64,000 bases of DNA, taken from the NCBI GenBank assembly GCA_016716005.1, contig JADJXE010000001.1, positions 2,617,001 through 2,681,000 on the forward strand. Direction: 5' to 3'. This document shows positions 1 through 8,546 of this stretch, piece after piece. Source of the DNA: Acidimicrobiales bacterium. GTDB taxonomy: Bacteria > Actinomycetota > Acidimicrobiia > Acidimicrobiales > JADJXE01. The notes under the pieces are model-generated. The model saw only the letters and a program-made list of their open reading frames with translations, was not told the origin of the DNA and did no database searches. Numbering within the stretch: the stretch's first letter is position 1; every line of letters begins with the position of its first letter. A program made the position numbers and the translations under genes.

Positions 1-651
1 GGTGCCGTCGTCGCCGTAGAGCAGGAGGTAGGCCCGGTCGGCGCCGGCCAGCTCGGCGGCTGCGCTCAGCGCTTCGTGGATGCCGGCGTCGACCTCGCCG
101 GGCGGCAGCGTGAGGAAGCGGGCGGAGACGGAGGTGAGGAGCTGCTGGAAGGCGACCCGGTCGGCGAGGGCGCGCTCGGCGGTCCGTTGCCGGGTGATGT
201 CGAGCCCCGCGTAGGCCGCGCCGACGCCCCGACCGTCGTCGCCGCGCAGGACGCGGCCGCTCCAGTGGATCAGGCGCTCGGCGCCGTCAGGTCCCGTCAC
301 CAGCGTCTCGAGCGCGGGCGGGGGTGCCCCGTCGGAGAGGGACGCGGCCAGCCGGCGGCGCAGGCCGGCCCGCGCCCGCTGGGTCATGCCCCCGAGGAGC
401 TCGTCGAGCCGCCGGCCGCCGAGGTGGCGGAGCCGGTCGGACGCCCAGGCGACGTACCCCTCGGGCGTGACGACCATGGCGTCGATGTCGATGTCGGCGA
501 GGAGGCCCTGCACGGCCTGGAGGTGGACGGCGGCCGCCGTGAGGGGATCTGCCGGCGGCAGGGTTGGGCGGCGCGGGCTCGCGGCCGTGCCCTCGGTGGC
601 GGGGGTGGGGTCCGCAGGGGACGCACCGGTCGCCTGCCGCGGCGGAGGCAC
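1..651 (-). CDS. PAS/GAF domain sensor protein, C-terminus cut by window edge
   Basis: The gene reads leftward off the window, so only the first 217 codons are visible. A Pro/Ala/Thr-rich N-terminus (about residues 1-35) is followed by a PAS-like module that ends in the typical DITRQRTAERAL stretch. The first strand of a GAF-like domain (AELAGADRAYLLLYGDDG) is cut at the edge. Such proteins sense small molecules, light or redox state and usually end in GGDEF/EAL, kinase or phosphatase output, which is not visible here. GTG at 651 is the first possible start after the in-frame stop of the ABC ATPase (691-693), and no good ribosome site precedes it. It lies 39 bases behind the thiamine operon and may be its distal gene. 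Confidence 0.7.
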   Translation of the reverse strand, partial: MPPPRQATGASPADPTPATEGTAASPRRPTLPPADPLTAAAVHLQAVQGLLADIDIDAMVVTPEGYVAWASDRLRHLGGRRLDELLGGMTQRARAGLRRRLAASLSDGAPPPALETLVTGPDGAERLIHWSGRVLRGDDGRGVGAAYAGLDITRQRTAERALADRVAFQQLLTSVSARFLTLPPGEVDAGIHEALSAAAELAGADRAYLLLYGDDGT

Positions 652-690
652 GGGACCGATCCTAGGGGTGGTCTCACGAAAACCGTTGGT

Positions 691-1698
<1,008 letters not shown>

Positions 1699-1709
1699 GA
1701 TCGCCGCCC

Positions 1710-3350
1710 CTAGAACTCGCCCAGGTCGCCGAGCCGGAACCGCTCGACGGCCAGGATGACGACGGCGGTGAGGGCCATCAGGATCACGCTCAGGGCCATG
1801 GCCTGGCCGACGTTGGCCGGCCCCGGCCGCCCGAGCAGGCGCACGATCGCCACCGGGACGGTGGGCGTGTCGGGGCGGGCGATGAAGGCGGTGGCCCCGA
1901 ACTCGCCGAGCGACACGGCCGCGGCGAAGCCGGCGGCCACCAGGCCGGTCCTGGCCGTCAGGGGCAGGTCGATCTCACGCCACACGCGCCGTGGTGGCGC
2001 GCCCAGCACGGTGGCCGCCTCGCGGAGGCGGTGGTCGATGGCCTCGATCACGGGCACGAGCAGGCGCACGACGAAGGGGATGCCGACCAGGGCGTGGGCG
2101 ATGGGGATGAGGATCGGCCGGGATCGCAGGTCGAGCGGCGGGGTGTCCAGCGCGACCAGGAACCCGAAGCCGACGATGACCGCCGACGTGCCCAGGGGGA
2201 GCAGCACGAAGGCCTCGAGGCCCTGCGAGGCCAGGCCTCGCCGACGGGCCACCACGACGGCGGCGCAGCCGCCGACCGTGACGGCGAGGACCGTGGCCAG
2301 CACCGCGAACGCCAGGGAGTTGCGGATCGCCTCGGCCGGGGGCACGAACAGTGTGGAGGTGGGCGCCCGCACGCCCAGGTCGCGATACCAGGCCAGCCCG
2401 TACCCGGAGGGCGTCGAGACCGAGCGCTCCACCAGCACGGCCAGGGGCGCCCCCAGCAGCACCGCCATGAGGGCGAGGTTGGCGGCGACCAGGGCCCGGG
2501 CCCACGGCGTCGTGGGCCGCCGGGCGACCACCGCCTCGGGACGGAGGCGGAGCCGCACGGTCCGCCGCCGGACCAGGTGGTTCTGCACCACGAGCACGGC
2601 CGCGACGGCCACGAGCTGCAGCACGGCCAGCACGGCCGCCACCCGCAGGTCGAGCAGCTGGGTGGTCTGGCGCCAGATCTCCACGTCGAGGGTGGTCGTG
2701 CGGGGCCCGCCGAGCACCAGCACCACCCCGAAGGTCGTGAAGGTGAACAGGAAGACGATGGACCCGGCGGCGGCGATGGCGGGTGCGAGGAGGGGCAGGG
2801 TGATCTGCCGGAAGAGCCGCAAGGGGCCGGCGCCGAGGGTCCTGGCCGCGTCCTCGACCGCCGGGTCGAGGTGGGCCCACAGGCCGCCGACGGTGCGCAC
2901 CACGACGGCGTAGTTGAAGAACACGTGGGCGATCAGGATCGCCCACACGGTGCCCCGCAGGCCGAGCGAGCCGAGGGGGCCGCCCGGGCCCAGCACCGCG
3001 AGGAAGGCGGTGCCGACGACCACGGTCGGCAGCACGAAGGGCACCGTCACCAGGGCGCGGACCACCGACCGGCCGGCGAACCGGTACCGCGCGAGCACGT
3101 ACGCCCCCGGCAGGGCCACCACCAGGGTGAGGACCGTCGACAGCACCGCCTGCCCCAGCGTGAACCAGGCCACGTGGCGCAGGTAGGGGTCGGCGACCAC
3201 GTCGCCGAAGGCGGCCAGGTCGAGCCGCCCACCGGTCCACAGGCCCTCGCGGAGGATGGCGGCGACCGGCCAGGCGAAGAACGTGACCAGGAAGACGACC
3301 GGCACGGCGACCAGCACGGCCCGGCCGAGACCCTCCCACCGCCTCGTCAC
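1710..3350 (-). CDS. thiP: thiamine ABC transporter permease, two fused permease halves (ThiP-like)
   Basis: A 546-residue inner-membrane permease with about 12 hydrophobic segments. It contains two copies of the binding-protein-dependent permease domain, as in ThiP/FbpB. The EAA-type loops that contact the ATPase are visible: one near EDAARTLGAGPLRLFRQI in the first half, the other near REAATVLGAPPRRVWREI in the second. GTG at 3350 is chosen because it overlaps the stop of the binding-protein gene by four bases (GTGA) and opens directly into VTRRWEGLGRAVLVAV and the first membrane helix. Longer upstream readings in this frame give Arg/Pro-rich nonsense. Thiamine specificity is inferred from the riboswitch and ThiN. 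Confidence 0.88.
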   Translation of the reverse strand: MTRRWEGLGRAVLVAVPVVFLVTFFAWPVAAILREGLWTGGRLDLAAFGDVVADPYLRHVAWFTLGQAVLSTVLTLVVALPGAYVLARYRFAGRSVVRALVTVPFVLPTVVVGTAFLAVLGPGGPLGSLGLRGTVWAILIAHVFFNYAVVVRTVGGLWAHLDPAVEDAARTLGAGPLRLFRQITLPLLAPAIAAAGSIVFLFTFTTFGVVLVLGGPRTTTLDVEIWRQTTQLLDLRVAAVLAVLQLVAVAAVLVVQNHLVRRRTVRLRLRPEAVVARRPTTPWARALVAANLALMAVLLGAPLAVLVERSVSTPSGYGLAWYRDLGVRAPTSTLFVPPAEAIRNSLAFAVLATVLAVTVGGCAAVVVARRRGLASQGLEAFVLLPLGTSAVIVGFGFLVALDTPPLDLRSRPILIPIAHALVGIPFVVRLLVPVIEAIDHRLREAATVLGAPPRRVWREIDLPLTARTGLVAAGFAAAVSLGEFGATAFIARPDTPTVPVAIVRLLGRPGPANVGQAMALSVILMALTAVVILAVERFRLGDLGEF

Positions 3351-4435
3351 GCGGCGATCACCCGCCGCCACTCGTCGAGGAGCTCCTCCCGCTGCTCGCC
3401 GATGGCCGCCGGGTCCATCGTGAGCGGGTCGGCGACGGGCGTCGCGAAGGCGGTGAACACGTCGGGGAGGGCGGCATCGGACCGCGCCGGGTACACGAAC
3501 ATCTGCAGGGGCACGTCCTGCTGGAACGCCGGCGACAGGAGGAAGTCGATCAGCGCTCGGGCCGCATCCTCGTGCTCGGTCCCCCGGAGGATCCCGGCCA
3601 TCTCCACCTGCCGGAAGCAGGTGTCGGTGAGCACGCCCGTCGGGGGTTCGGCCGGCTGCGGGTCGGAGAACACGACCTCGGCGACCGGGCTGGTGGCGTA
3701 CGACACGACGAGTGGTCGGCTGCCCTCGCCCGACCCGCCGGAGAACTCGCCGTAGTAGGCCTCCTCCCAGCCCGACACCACCAGCACGTCGTTGGCGCGG
3801 AGCCCCTCCCAGAACGCCTGCCACCCCGGGCCGTCGTCGCCCCACCCGTACCGGGCGACGGTGGCCAGCAGGAAGGCCAGGCCCGGCGACGACGTGGCCG
3901 GGTCCTGCACCACCAGCAGGCCGCGGTACGCGGGGTCGGCGAGGTCGTCGAGCGTGGGCGGCGGGTCGAGGCCCCGGCCGGCGAACCACTCGAGGTCGAC
4001 GTTCACGCACACGTCCCCGTAGTCGACGGGCGTCACCCGGTGCCCGGGGTCGAGCTGCAGCTCCGTGGGCACGCCGTCGAGGGCGGCCGAGCGGTACGGC
4101 ACGAACAGGTCGGCGTCGAGGGCCCGGGTGAGGAAGGTGGTGTCGACGCCGAACAGCACGTCGGCCAGCGGGTCGTCGGCGGTGAGGATGGCCTGGCTGA
4201 GCACGGAGCCGGCGTCGCCGGCGGGGAGCAGGTCGACGGAGATGCCCGTGCGCGCCTCGAAGCCGGCGAGGACGTCCTCGCTGACGGCGAACGAGTCGTG
4301 GGTCATGAGGGTCAGGGTGGTCCCGTCGCTCGTGGCGCTCGTGGCGCCGGTGGTGGCGGTGGTTGCGTCGCCCCCGCAGGTGGCGAGGAGCAGCGCGGCG
4401 CCGAGCACGGCCATCGGCAGGTGCGCTCGTGCCAC
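3347..4435 (-). CDS. thiB: thiamine ABC transporter substrate-binding lipoprotein (ThiB-like)
   Basis: A 362-residue extracytoplasmic binding protein. The N-terminus has a hydrophobic segment ending in LLLATCGG, a lipobox, so the mature protein is probably lipid-anchored at Cys. After a Thr/Ala/Ser-rich linker the mature part starts with TLTLMTHDSFAVSEDVL, the classic start of ThiB proteins. The family's DVLFGVDTTFLTRA and tyrosine-rich VVSGWEEAYYGEF regions follow. GTG 4435 is chosen because GGGAGG lies 7 bases upstream and the start sits 1 base after the thiN stop. A start 42 bases further out lies inside thiN. Confidence 0.9.
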   Translation of the reverse strand: MARAHLPMAVLGAALLLATCGGDATTATTGATSATSDGTTLTLMTHDSFAVSEDVLAGFEARTGISVDLLPAGDAGSVLSQAILTADDPLADVLFGVDTTFLTRALDADLFVPYRSAALDGVPTELQLDPGHRVTPVDYGDVCVNVDLEWFAGRGLDPPPTLDDLADPAYRGLLVVQDPATSSPGLAFLLATVARYGWGDDGPGWQAFWEGLRANDVLVVSGWEEAYYGEFSGGSGEGSRPLVVSYATSPVAEVVFSDPQPAEPPTGVLTDTCFRQVEMAGILRGTEHEDAARALIDFLLSPAFQQDVPLQMFVYPARSDAALPDVFTAFATPVADPLTMDPAAIGEQREELLDEWRRVIAA

Positions 4436-4436
4436 G

Positions 4437-5081
4437 TCACCGACCTCCCGCCGGCTGGACGGCGAGCAGCGAGCCACTGGCCACGGCCACGTGGGCGGTG
4501 GTGGCCACCAGCTCGTTGCTCACGCCCCGGGTGCTGCCGGGCTGGAGGTCCTGGCCGTGCAGGGCGTAGAGCAGGCCCGAGGTGCGCACCCCCCTGGCGG
4601 GGCCGCCGACGGCCAGCAGGGTGACGGTGTCGCCGACCCGGCCGTGCAGGCACGCGGCGCGGTGGACGGGGACCACCAGCGCCGCCCCGAGGTGAGCCTC
4701 GATGCGCATGCCGGCGAAGGCCGGTGAGGCCAGCACCAGCGCGTTGGCGAGCAGGTGGTCGAGGCGGCCTCCGCCCCCGCCCACGACGACCACGTGGCGG
4801 GCGCCCCGGTCGCGGGCGGCGAGCAGGGCCAGCTCGAGGTCGGTCTGGTCCTTGTCGGGCCGGTGGCGCTCGACGGCCGCGCCGGCGGCCACCGCCGCGT
4901 CGAGCGCGGCCGGATCGACCGAGTCGAAGTCGCCGACCGCGAGGTGCACGGTGAGCCCCAGTGCCGGCGCCTGCTCGAGGCCTGCGTCGGCGGCGATCAC
5001 CAGGGCGTCGGGCGGGAGGCTGGCGGCGAGCGACGCAGGCGCCGGATCGCCGCCGGCGAGGACGATGGCCGTGATCGGCAC
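4437..5081 (-). CDS. thiN: thiamine diphosphokinase (thiamine pyrophosphokinase)
   Basis: Cytosolic enzyme that transfers pyrophosphate from ATP to thiamine to make TPP. Family motifs are visible: AADAGLEQA near residue 33, LAVGDFDSVD, HRPDKDQTDLELAL and the glycine-rich VVGGGGGRLDHLLAN, which together form the nucleotide and thiamine sites. The C-terminal beta-sandwich (GDTVTLLAVGGPARGVRTSGLLYAL) is also typical. GTG 5081 is preferred: its ribosome site GGAGGG (5086-5091) is part of the TPP aptamer. An ATG at 5099 lies inside the aptamer core and would put coding sequence in the ligand-binding RNA. It is the first gene of the operon, so TPP made here should shut off both synthesis and import. 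Confidence 0.9.
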   Translation of the reverse strand: MPITAIVLAGGDPAPASLAASLPPDALVIAADAGLEQAPALGLTVHLAVGDFDSVDPAALDAAVAAGAAVERHRPDKDQTDLELALLAARDRGARHVVVVGGGGGRLDHLLANALVLASPAFAGMRIEAHLGAALVVPVHRAACLHGRVGDTVTLLAVGGPARGVRTSGLLYALHGQDLQPGSTRGVSNELVATTAHVAVASGSLLAVQPAGGR

Positions 5082-5082
5082 G

Positions 5083-5180
5083 GTTCCCTCCGCTGGCATT
5101 ACCCAGATCAGGTTCGGTGGGTCGGTGGCGGCGCCGGCACGGCGTGGCCACCCTCTCAGCCCGGCTCTCCCGAGCTCCCC
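5083..5180 (-). promoter_or_regulatory. TPP riboswitch (THI element)
   Basis: Read on the minus strand, the conserved TPP aptamer blocks are all present in order: GGGGAGCTCGG, then GCTGAGAGGGTGG, then GACCCACCGAACCTGATCTG, then GGTAATGCCAGCGGAGGGAA. CTGAGA and ACCTGATCTGG are the pyrimidine-sensor signature, and AATGCCAGCG with GGGAA belongs to the pyrophosphate sensor and closing helix. The 3' strand contains GGAGGG five bases before the thiN GTG, so TPP binding would directly hide the ribosome site. No separate terminator hairpin is seen between aptamer and gene, which favours translational control. Confidence 0.95.
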
Positions 5181-5203
5181 AGGGGTTTCGGTTGTCGACG
5201 TCC

Positions 5204-5209
5204 AGGCTA
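5204..5209 (-). promoter_or_regulatory. -10 element of the thi operon, overlapping the stop codon of the CDF gene
   Basis: TAGCCT lies 24 bases before the aptamer, so transcription would start near 5197. Its first three bases are the TAG stop of the metal-transporter gene. No clear -35 is seen. Confidence 0.45.
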
Positions 5210-6157
5210 CCCGTGCGGGTCGGCCGGCGTCTCCTCGCCGGTCGCTCCCTCGGGGCGTCGCAGGTCGGGCTCGACGAAGACGAAGCGGGCGTCGGGGACC
5301 GCCGCTCGCACCCGGACCTCGGCCCCGTCGATGGCGGCGGCCAGGTCGGCCATCGACAGGCTGCGGTCGAACTCGAGCTTGGCCGCGACGAGCAGGTCTT
5401 CGGGGCCCACGTGCTCGGTGCGCAGGTGGATGATGCCCCGCACGCCGTCGGCGCCGGCGAAGGCGTCGCGGATGGCGGCCTCGGCGCCCGGGCTGGCCGC
5501 CTCACCGATCAGCAGGCTCTTCATCTCGGCCGCGAGCACGATCGCGATCACGCACAGCAGGATGCCGATGGCGAGGCTGCCGAGGGCGTCCCAACGGGGG
5601 TCGCCCGTCACCTTGGCCAGGCTCACGCCCGAGAGCGCGAGGACCAGGCCGGTGAGGGCCCCGACGTCCTCGAGCAGCACCACCGGGATCTCGGGCGCCT
5701 TGGCCCGGCGGATGAAGGCCACCCACCCGTGGTCGCCCCGCACCTTGTCGGCCTCCTGCACGGCGGTCCGCAGCGAGAAGCCCTCCATCACCAGGGCGAT
5801 CAGGAGCACGCCGACGGCCCACCAGAGCGACTCGATCTCGTGGGGGTGCCGCAGCTTCTCGATGCCCTCGTAGATGGCGAACGCGCCACCCAGCAGGAAC
5901 AGCACCAGGGCCACGATGAAGGCCCAGAAGAACCGCTCCCGGCCGTACCCGAACTGGTGGGTGGTGCTGGGCCGACGGCGGGAACGAGCCCCGCCCAGGA
6001 AGAGCAGGCCCTGGTTGCCGGTGTCGGCCACCGAGTGGATCGCCTCGGCGAGCATCGACGCGGACCGGGTGAAGGCGAAGGCGACGAACTTGGCCACCGC
6101 GATGCCGAGGTTGGCGAGGAACGCGGCGAAGATCGCCCGGCGGCTGCCCTCGTGCAC
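5207..6157 (-). CDS. cation diffusion facilitator (CDF) family metal transporter
   Basis: A 316-residue inner-membrane antiporter with about six helices and a C-terminal cytoplasmic domain (from about residue 220) that dimerises in this family. The helix-2 metal motif is visible as AIHSVADTGNQ (His41, Asp45). The helix-5 position reads LLEDVGALTGL instead of the usual HxxxD, so the classic four-ligand zinc site is incomplete; some ZnT9-like CDF proteins share this pattern. Substrate is therefore uncertain. The GTG start is probably leaderless: TAGGGT lies exactly 6 bases upstream. It diverges from the SDR gene with only 22 bases between the two start codons. Confidence 0.88.
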   Translation of the reverse strand: MHEGSRRAIFAAFLANLGIAVAKFVAFAFTRSASMLAEAIHSVADTGNQGLLFLGGARSRRRPSTTHQFGYGRERFFWAFIVALVLFLLGGAFAIYEGIEKLRHPHEIESLWWAVGVLLIALVMEGFSLRTAVQEADKVRGDHGWVAFIRRAKAPEIPVVLLEDVGALTGLVLALSGVSLAKVTGDPRWDALGSLAIGILLCVIAIVLAAEMKSLLIGEAASPGAEAAIRDAFAGADGVRGIIHLRTEHVGPEDLLVAAKLEFDRSLSMADLAAAIDGAEVRVRAAVPDARFVFVEPDLRRPEGATGEETPADPHG

Positions 6158-6179
6158 GGCCCCACCCTACGATGCCGCC
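6158..6179. promoter_or_regulatory. 22-bp bidirectional promoter with overlapping -10 elements
   Basis: The whole space between the divergent CDF and SDR start codons. On the plus strand TACGAT (6168-6173) sits 6 bases before the SDR ATG. On the minus strand TAGGGT (6169-6164) sits 6 bases before the CDF GTG. The two hexamers share the self-complementary TA step at 6168-6169. Both mRNAs would start at their start codons. Confidence 0.6.
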
Positions 6180-6956
6180 ATGCCGTATCTGTCGCTCGAG
6201 GATCGGGTCGCGCTGGTCACCGGGGGAGGGCGCGGCATCGGCCGCGGCATCTCGCTCGGGCTGGCCGCCAGCGGTGCCGCCGTGGCCGTCAACTACCGCC
6301 GCGACCGCGAGGCCGCCGAGGAGACGGTGGCGACGATCGAGGCTGCCGGGGGGACGGCGCGGGCCTACCAGGCGTCGGTCGACGACGAGGAGCAGGACCG
6401 GGCCATGGTGGAGGCCGTGCTCGCCGACTTCGGGTTCGTCGACATCCTCGTGCACAACGCCGGCATCGCCAGCCGCGGTCGCAGCGTGCTCGACACCGAC
6501 ACCGCCGAGCTCGAGCGGGTGCTGCGCACCCACGCGGTGGCCGCCCACATCCTGGCCCGGCTGGTGCTCCCGTCGATGCGCACCCGGCCGCGGGGCGACG
6601 TGGTCGTGATCTCGAGCGTGGCGACCGCCCAGCACTCGGCCAACGGCGCGCCCTACAACATGGGCAAGGCCGCGCTGGAGGCCTTCGCCCACACGCTGGC
6701 CAAGGAGGAGCGCGACCGCGGCATCCGGGTGAACATCGTCGCCCCGGGGCTGGTCGAGAGCGAGATGGGCCGGCGCCTGGCCAGGGCGGGTGGGGTCGAC
6801 GACATCAGGGCCCTCGACGCGGTGTCGCCCTTCGGCCACGTCTGCCAGCCCGACGACGTGGCCGACGTGGTGCGCTTCCTCGTGTCCGACCTGGCCCGCT
6901 ACGTCACCGACCAGCGCATCCAGGTCGACGGCGGCGGCACGGTGCGCTCGTACTGA
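6180..6956 (+). CDS. short-chain dehydrogenase/reductase (FabG/glucose-dehydrogenase-like)
   Basis: A 258-residue NAD(P)-dependent oxidoreductase with a Rossmann fold. The cofactor motif TGGGRGIGRG is near residue 14, the structural HNAG motif near 90 and the catalytic Ser in VISSVA near 142. The catalytic Tyr-Lys pair is in PYNMGKAAL near 158. The C-terminal VDGGGTVRSY is the usual subunit-contact end. ATG 6180 gives the typical short lead MPYLSLEDRVALVTG. A second ATG at 6172 is in another frame. The substrate cannot be told from sequence. The gene faces the enoyl-CoA hydratase across a strong hairpin. Confidence 0.85.
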   Translation: MPYLSLEDRVALVTGGGRGIGRGISLGLAASGAAVAVNYRRDREAAEETVATIEAAGGTARAYQASVDDEEQDRAMVEAVLADFGFVDILVHNAGIASRGRSVLDTDTAELERVLRTHAVAAHILARLVLPSMRTRPRGDVVVISSVATAQHSANGAPYNMGKAALEAFAHTLAKEERDRGIRVNIVAPGLVESEMGRRLARAGGVDDIRALDAVSPFGHVCQPDDVADVVRFLVSDLARYVTDQRIQVDGGGTVRSY

Positions 6957-6964
6957 CCACGCAC

Positions 6965-6996
6965 CCGCGCCGGGCCCGCACTCGTCCCCGGCGCGG
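6965..6996. terminator. bidirectional hairpin between convergent SDR and enoyl-CoA hydratase genes
   Basis: A perfect 10-bp inverted repeat, CCGCGCCGGG (6965-6974) and CCCGGCGCGG (6987-6996), with a 12-base loop. It starts 9 bases after the SDR stop and ends 19 bases before the opposing gene's stop. There is no U-tract, as is usual for actinobacterial hairpin terminators. Confidence 0.6.
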
Positions 6997-7015
6997 CGAC
7001 GGCGCTCGTCGTCGC

Positions 7016-7837
7016 TCAGCGACCTTCGAACTCGGGCGGCCGGCGCTCGATCCACGAGCGCAGCCCCTCGCCGAAGTCGTCGGTGCCCATCAGCTGGATC
7101 GTCTGGAGCAGCACGTGGTGGGTGTGGCTCTGGAAGTCCTCGGTGAGGCCGTGGCGGAAGAGCCGCTTCATGGCCTGCACCGCCAGCGGTGCGTTGGCGG
7201 CGATCTCGCCCGCCCAGTCGCGGGCGACGGCCTGGAGGTCGTCGTCGGGGACGACGTCGTTGACGAGGCCCAGGTGGCGTGCCTCGTCGGCGGTGAGGTC
7301 GCGGCCGAGGAACGACACCTCGGCGGCCTTGGCCCAGCCGAGCAGGCGCGGCAGGTACCAGGTGCCGCCGCTCTCGGGCACGACGCCCCGCTTGGCGAAG
7401 CCGGGCAGCAGCACGGCCGACGACGCCATCAGGCGGATGTCGCAGCCGAGGGCCAGGTCGAGGCCGTAGCCGGCGGCCGCCCCGTTGATCGCGCACAGCA
7501 GCGGGGTGTCCATCTCCTGCTGGATGACGGTGGGGATGGTGCGGGTCTGGAACACGCTGGGGCCGGTGTTGAGGCCGCCCCCGCCGCCGATGCCCGTGCC
7601 GGCCATGGCGTCCTTGATGTCGAGCCCCGAGCAGAAGCCCGCGCCGGCGCCGGTGAGGACGGCGACCCGCACGCCGCGGTCGAGGTCGGCCCGGCTGAAC
7701 GCCTCGCCCAGCTGGCGCAGCATGGGGACGGAGATGGCGTTGCGGCGGTGGGGCCGGTTGAGCGTGATCGTGGCCACGTGGCCCACGACGTCGTACAGGA
7801 CCTCGGGTCCGTCGCTGGTGCCCTCGTGCTCGCCCAC
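7016..7837 (-). CDS. enoyl-CoA hydratase/isomerase family protein
   Basis: A 273-residue crotonase-fold protein. The oxyanion-hole segments are GAGFCSGLDIKDA (near residue 80) and CAINGAAAGYGLDLALGCDIR (near 125). The acidic residue of the second catalytic position appears in VPESGGTWYLPRLLG. The adenine-binding N-terminus (ITLNRPHRRNAIS) is typical. GTG 7837 is preferred because AGGAGGAG lies 6 bases upstream; the frame is open further upstream, but those codons overlap the carbonic anhydrase gene. CoA-thioester hydration or isomerisation is likely; the exact acyl group is unknown. Confidence 0.87.
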   Translation of the reverse strand: MGEHEGTSDGPEVLYDVVGHVATITLNRPHRRNAISVPMLRQLGEAFSRADLDRGVRVAVLTGAGAGFCSGLDIKDAMAGTGIGGGGGLNTGPSVFQTRTIPTVIQQEMDTPLLCAINGAAAGYGLDLALGCDIRLMASSAVLLPGFAKRGVVPESGGTWYLPRLLGWAKAAEVSFLGRDLTADEARHLGLVNDVVPDDDLQAVARDWAGEIAANAPLAVQAMKRLFRHGLTEDFQSHTHHVLLQTIQLMGTDDFGEGLRSWIERRPPEFEGR

Positions 7838-7877
7838 GCCGCTCTCCTCCTGATCCGTCTGCCCGGCGACGGTACCG

Positions 7878-8381
7878 CTACTCCGAGCGGTCGATGCCGC
7901 CGAGCAGGCCGGTGTGCACGTCGAACACGGCCCCCCAGATCGAGGCGTCCGCCGGCAGGAGGCGGCACGAGCGGAGGCGGGCGACATCGGCGCGGACGCT
8001 GGCCTCGAGGTCGTCGAAGGGAAGGAAGTCCATGTCGGAGGCGTCGGCGCCGGTGCGCGCCGCCACCAGCGCCCGGAGCTCGTCGTTGGTGCGACCGGCC
8101 AGCCCGCAGCCGGTGTGGTGGATCACCACGAACTCCCGAGTGCCCAGGAGGTGCGCCGACAGCACCATCGAGCGGATGGCGTCGTCGGTGACCCGGCCGC
8201 CGGCGTTCCGGAGCAGGTGGGCGTCGCCGATCTCGAGCCCCGCGGCGCGGAACAGGTCGATCCGGGCGTCCATGCAGGTGAGGATGACCAGGTGGCGGGT
8301 CGGCCTGGCGTCGAGGCCCGAGTCGTGGAAGTGCTCGGCGTAGCGCCGGTTGGCATCGCGGATGGTGCGGAAGCTCGGCAC
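7878..8381 (-). CDS. beta-carbonic anhydrase-like protein
   Basis: A 167-residue protein of the short beta-class carbonic anhydrases (Rv1284-like). The zinc and catalytic residues are visible: Cys-Met-Asp-Ala-Arg in ILTCMDARIDLF (near residue 35), then HHTGCGLAGRTND (near 90) with His and Cys ligands. It should interconvert CO2 and bicarbonate in the cytoplasm. GTG 8381 starts VPSFRTIRDANRRYAEHF. CACGAT lies exactly 6 bases upstream, so the mRNA is probably leaderless. It diverges from the methyltransferase gene. Confidence 0.85.
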   Translation of the reverse strand: MPSFRTIRDANRRYAEHFHDSGLDARPTRHLVILTCMDARIDLFRAAGLEIGDAHLLRNAGGRVTDDAIRSMVLSAHLLGTREFVVIHHTGCGLAGRTNDELRALVAARTGADASDMDFLPFDDLEASVRADVARLRSCRLLPADASIWGAVFDVHTGLLGGIDRSE

Positions 8382-8387
8382 GGGCCG

Positions 8388-8393
8388 ATCGTG
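8388..8393 (-). promoter_or_regulatory. -10 element (CACGAT) of the carbonic anhydrase gene
   Basis: CACGAT is followed by six bases and the GTG start, the leaderless spacing seen repeatedly in this window. Confidence 0.45.
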
Positions 8394-8546
8394 CCACCGG
8401 GCGCACGGGGCGGTCACACCGGCGGGCGTACGGACGGATGGCGGCAGGGGCGCGGGGGCGGCGGAACCCGGCCTCTGCCGCCACCGCTGCCGGGTCCGAC
8501 GCCGCAGCGCAGGTGTGCCGCCGGCCGGGGGTGCATGCTGAGCCGC

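Noticed and set aside
1..651. PAS/GAF fragment as the DosS-type sensor of the stress island
   Set aside because: It is 50 kb away, the kinase part is not visible and PAS before GAF does not match the tandem GAF order of DosS.
3351..4010. N-terminal extension of the thiamine permease
   Set aside because: The extension lies inside thiB and is Arg/Pro nonsense; the GTGA overlap at 3350 gives the natural start.
5117..8191. Plus-strand open frame of over 1000 codons across the CDF, SDR and hydratase genes
   Set aside because: Antisense shadow of real genes on the opposite strand or in other frames; no recognisable domain.
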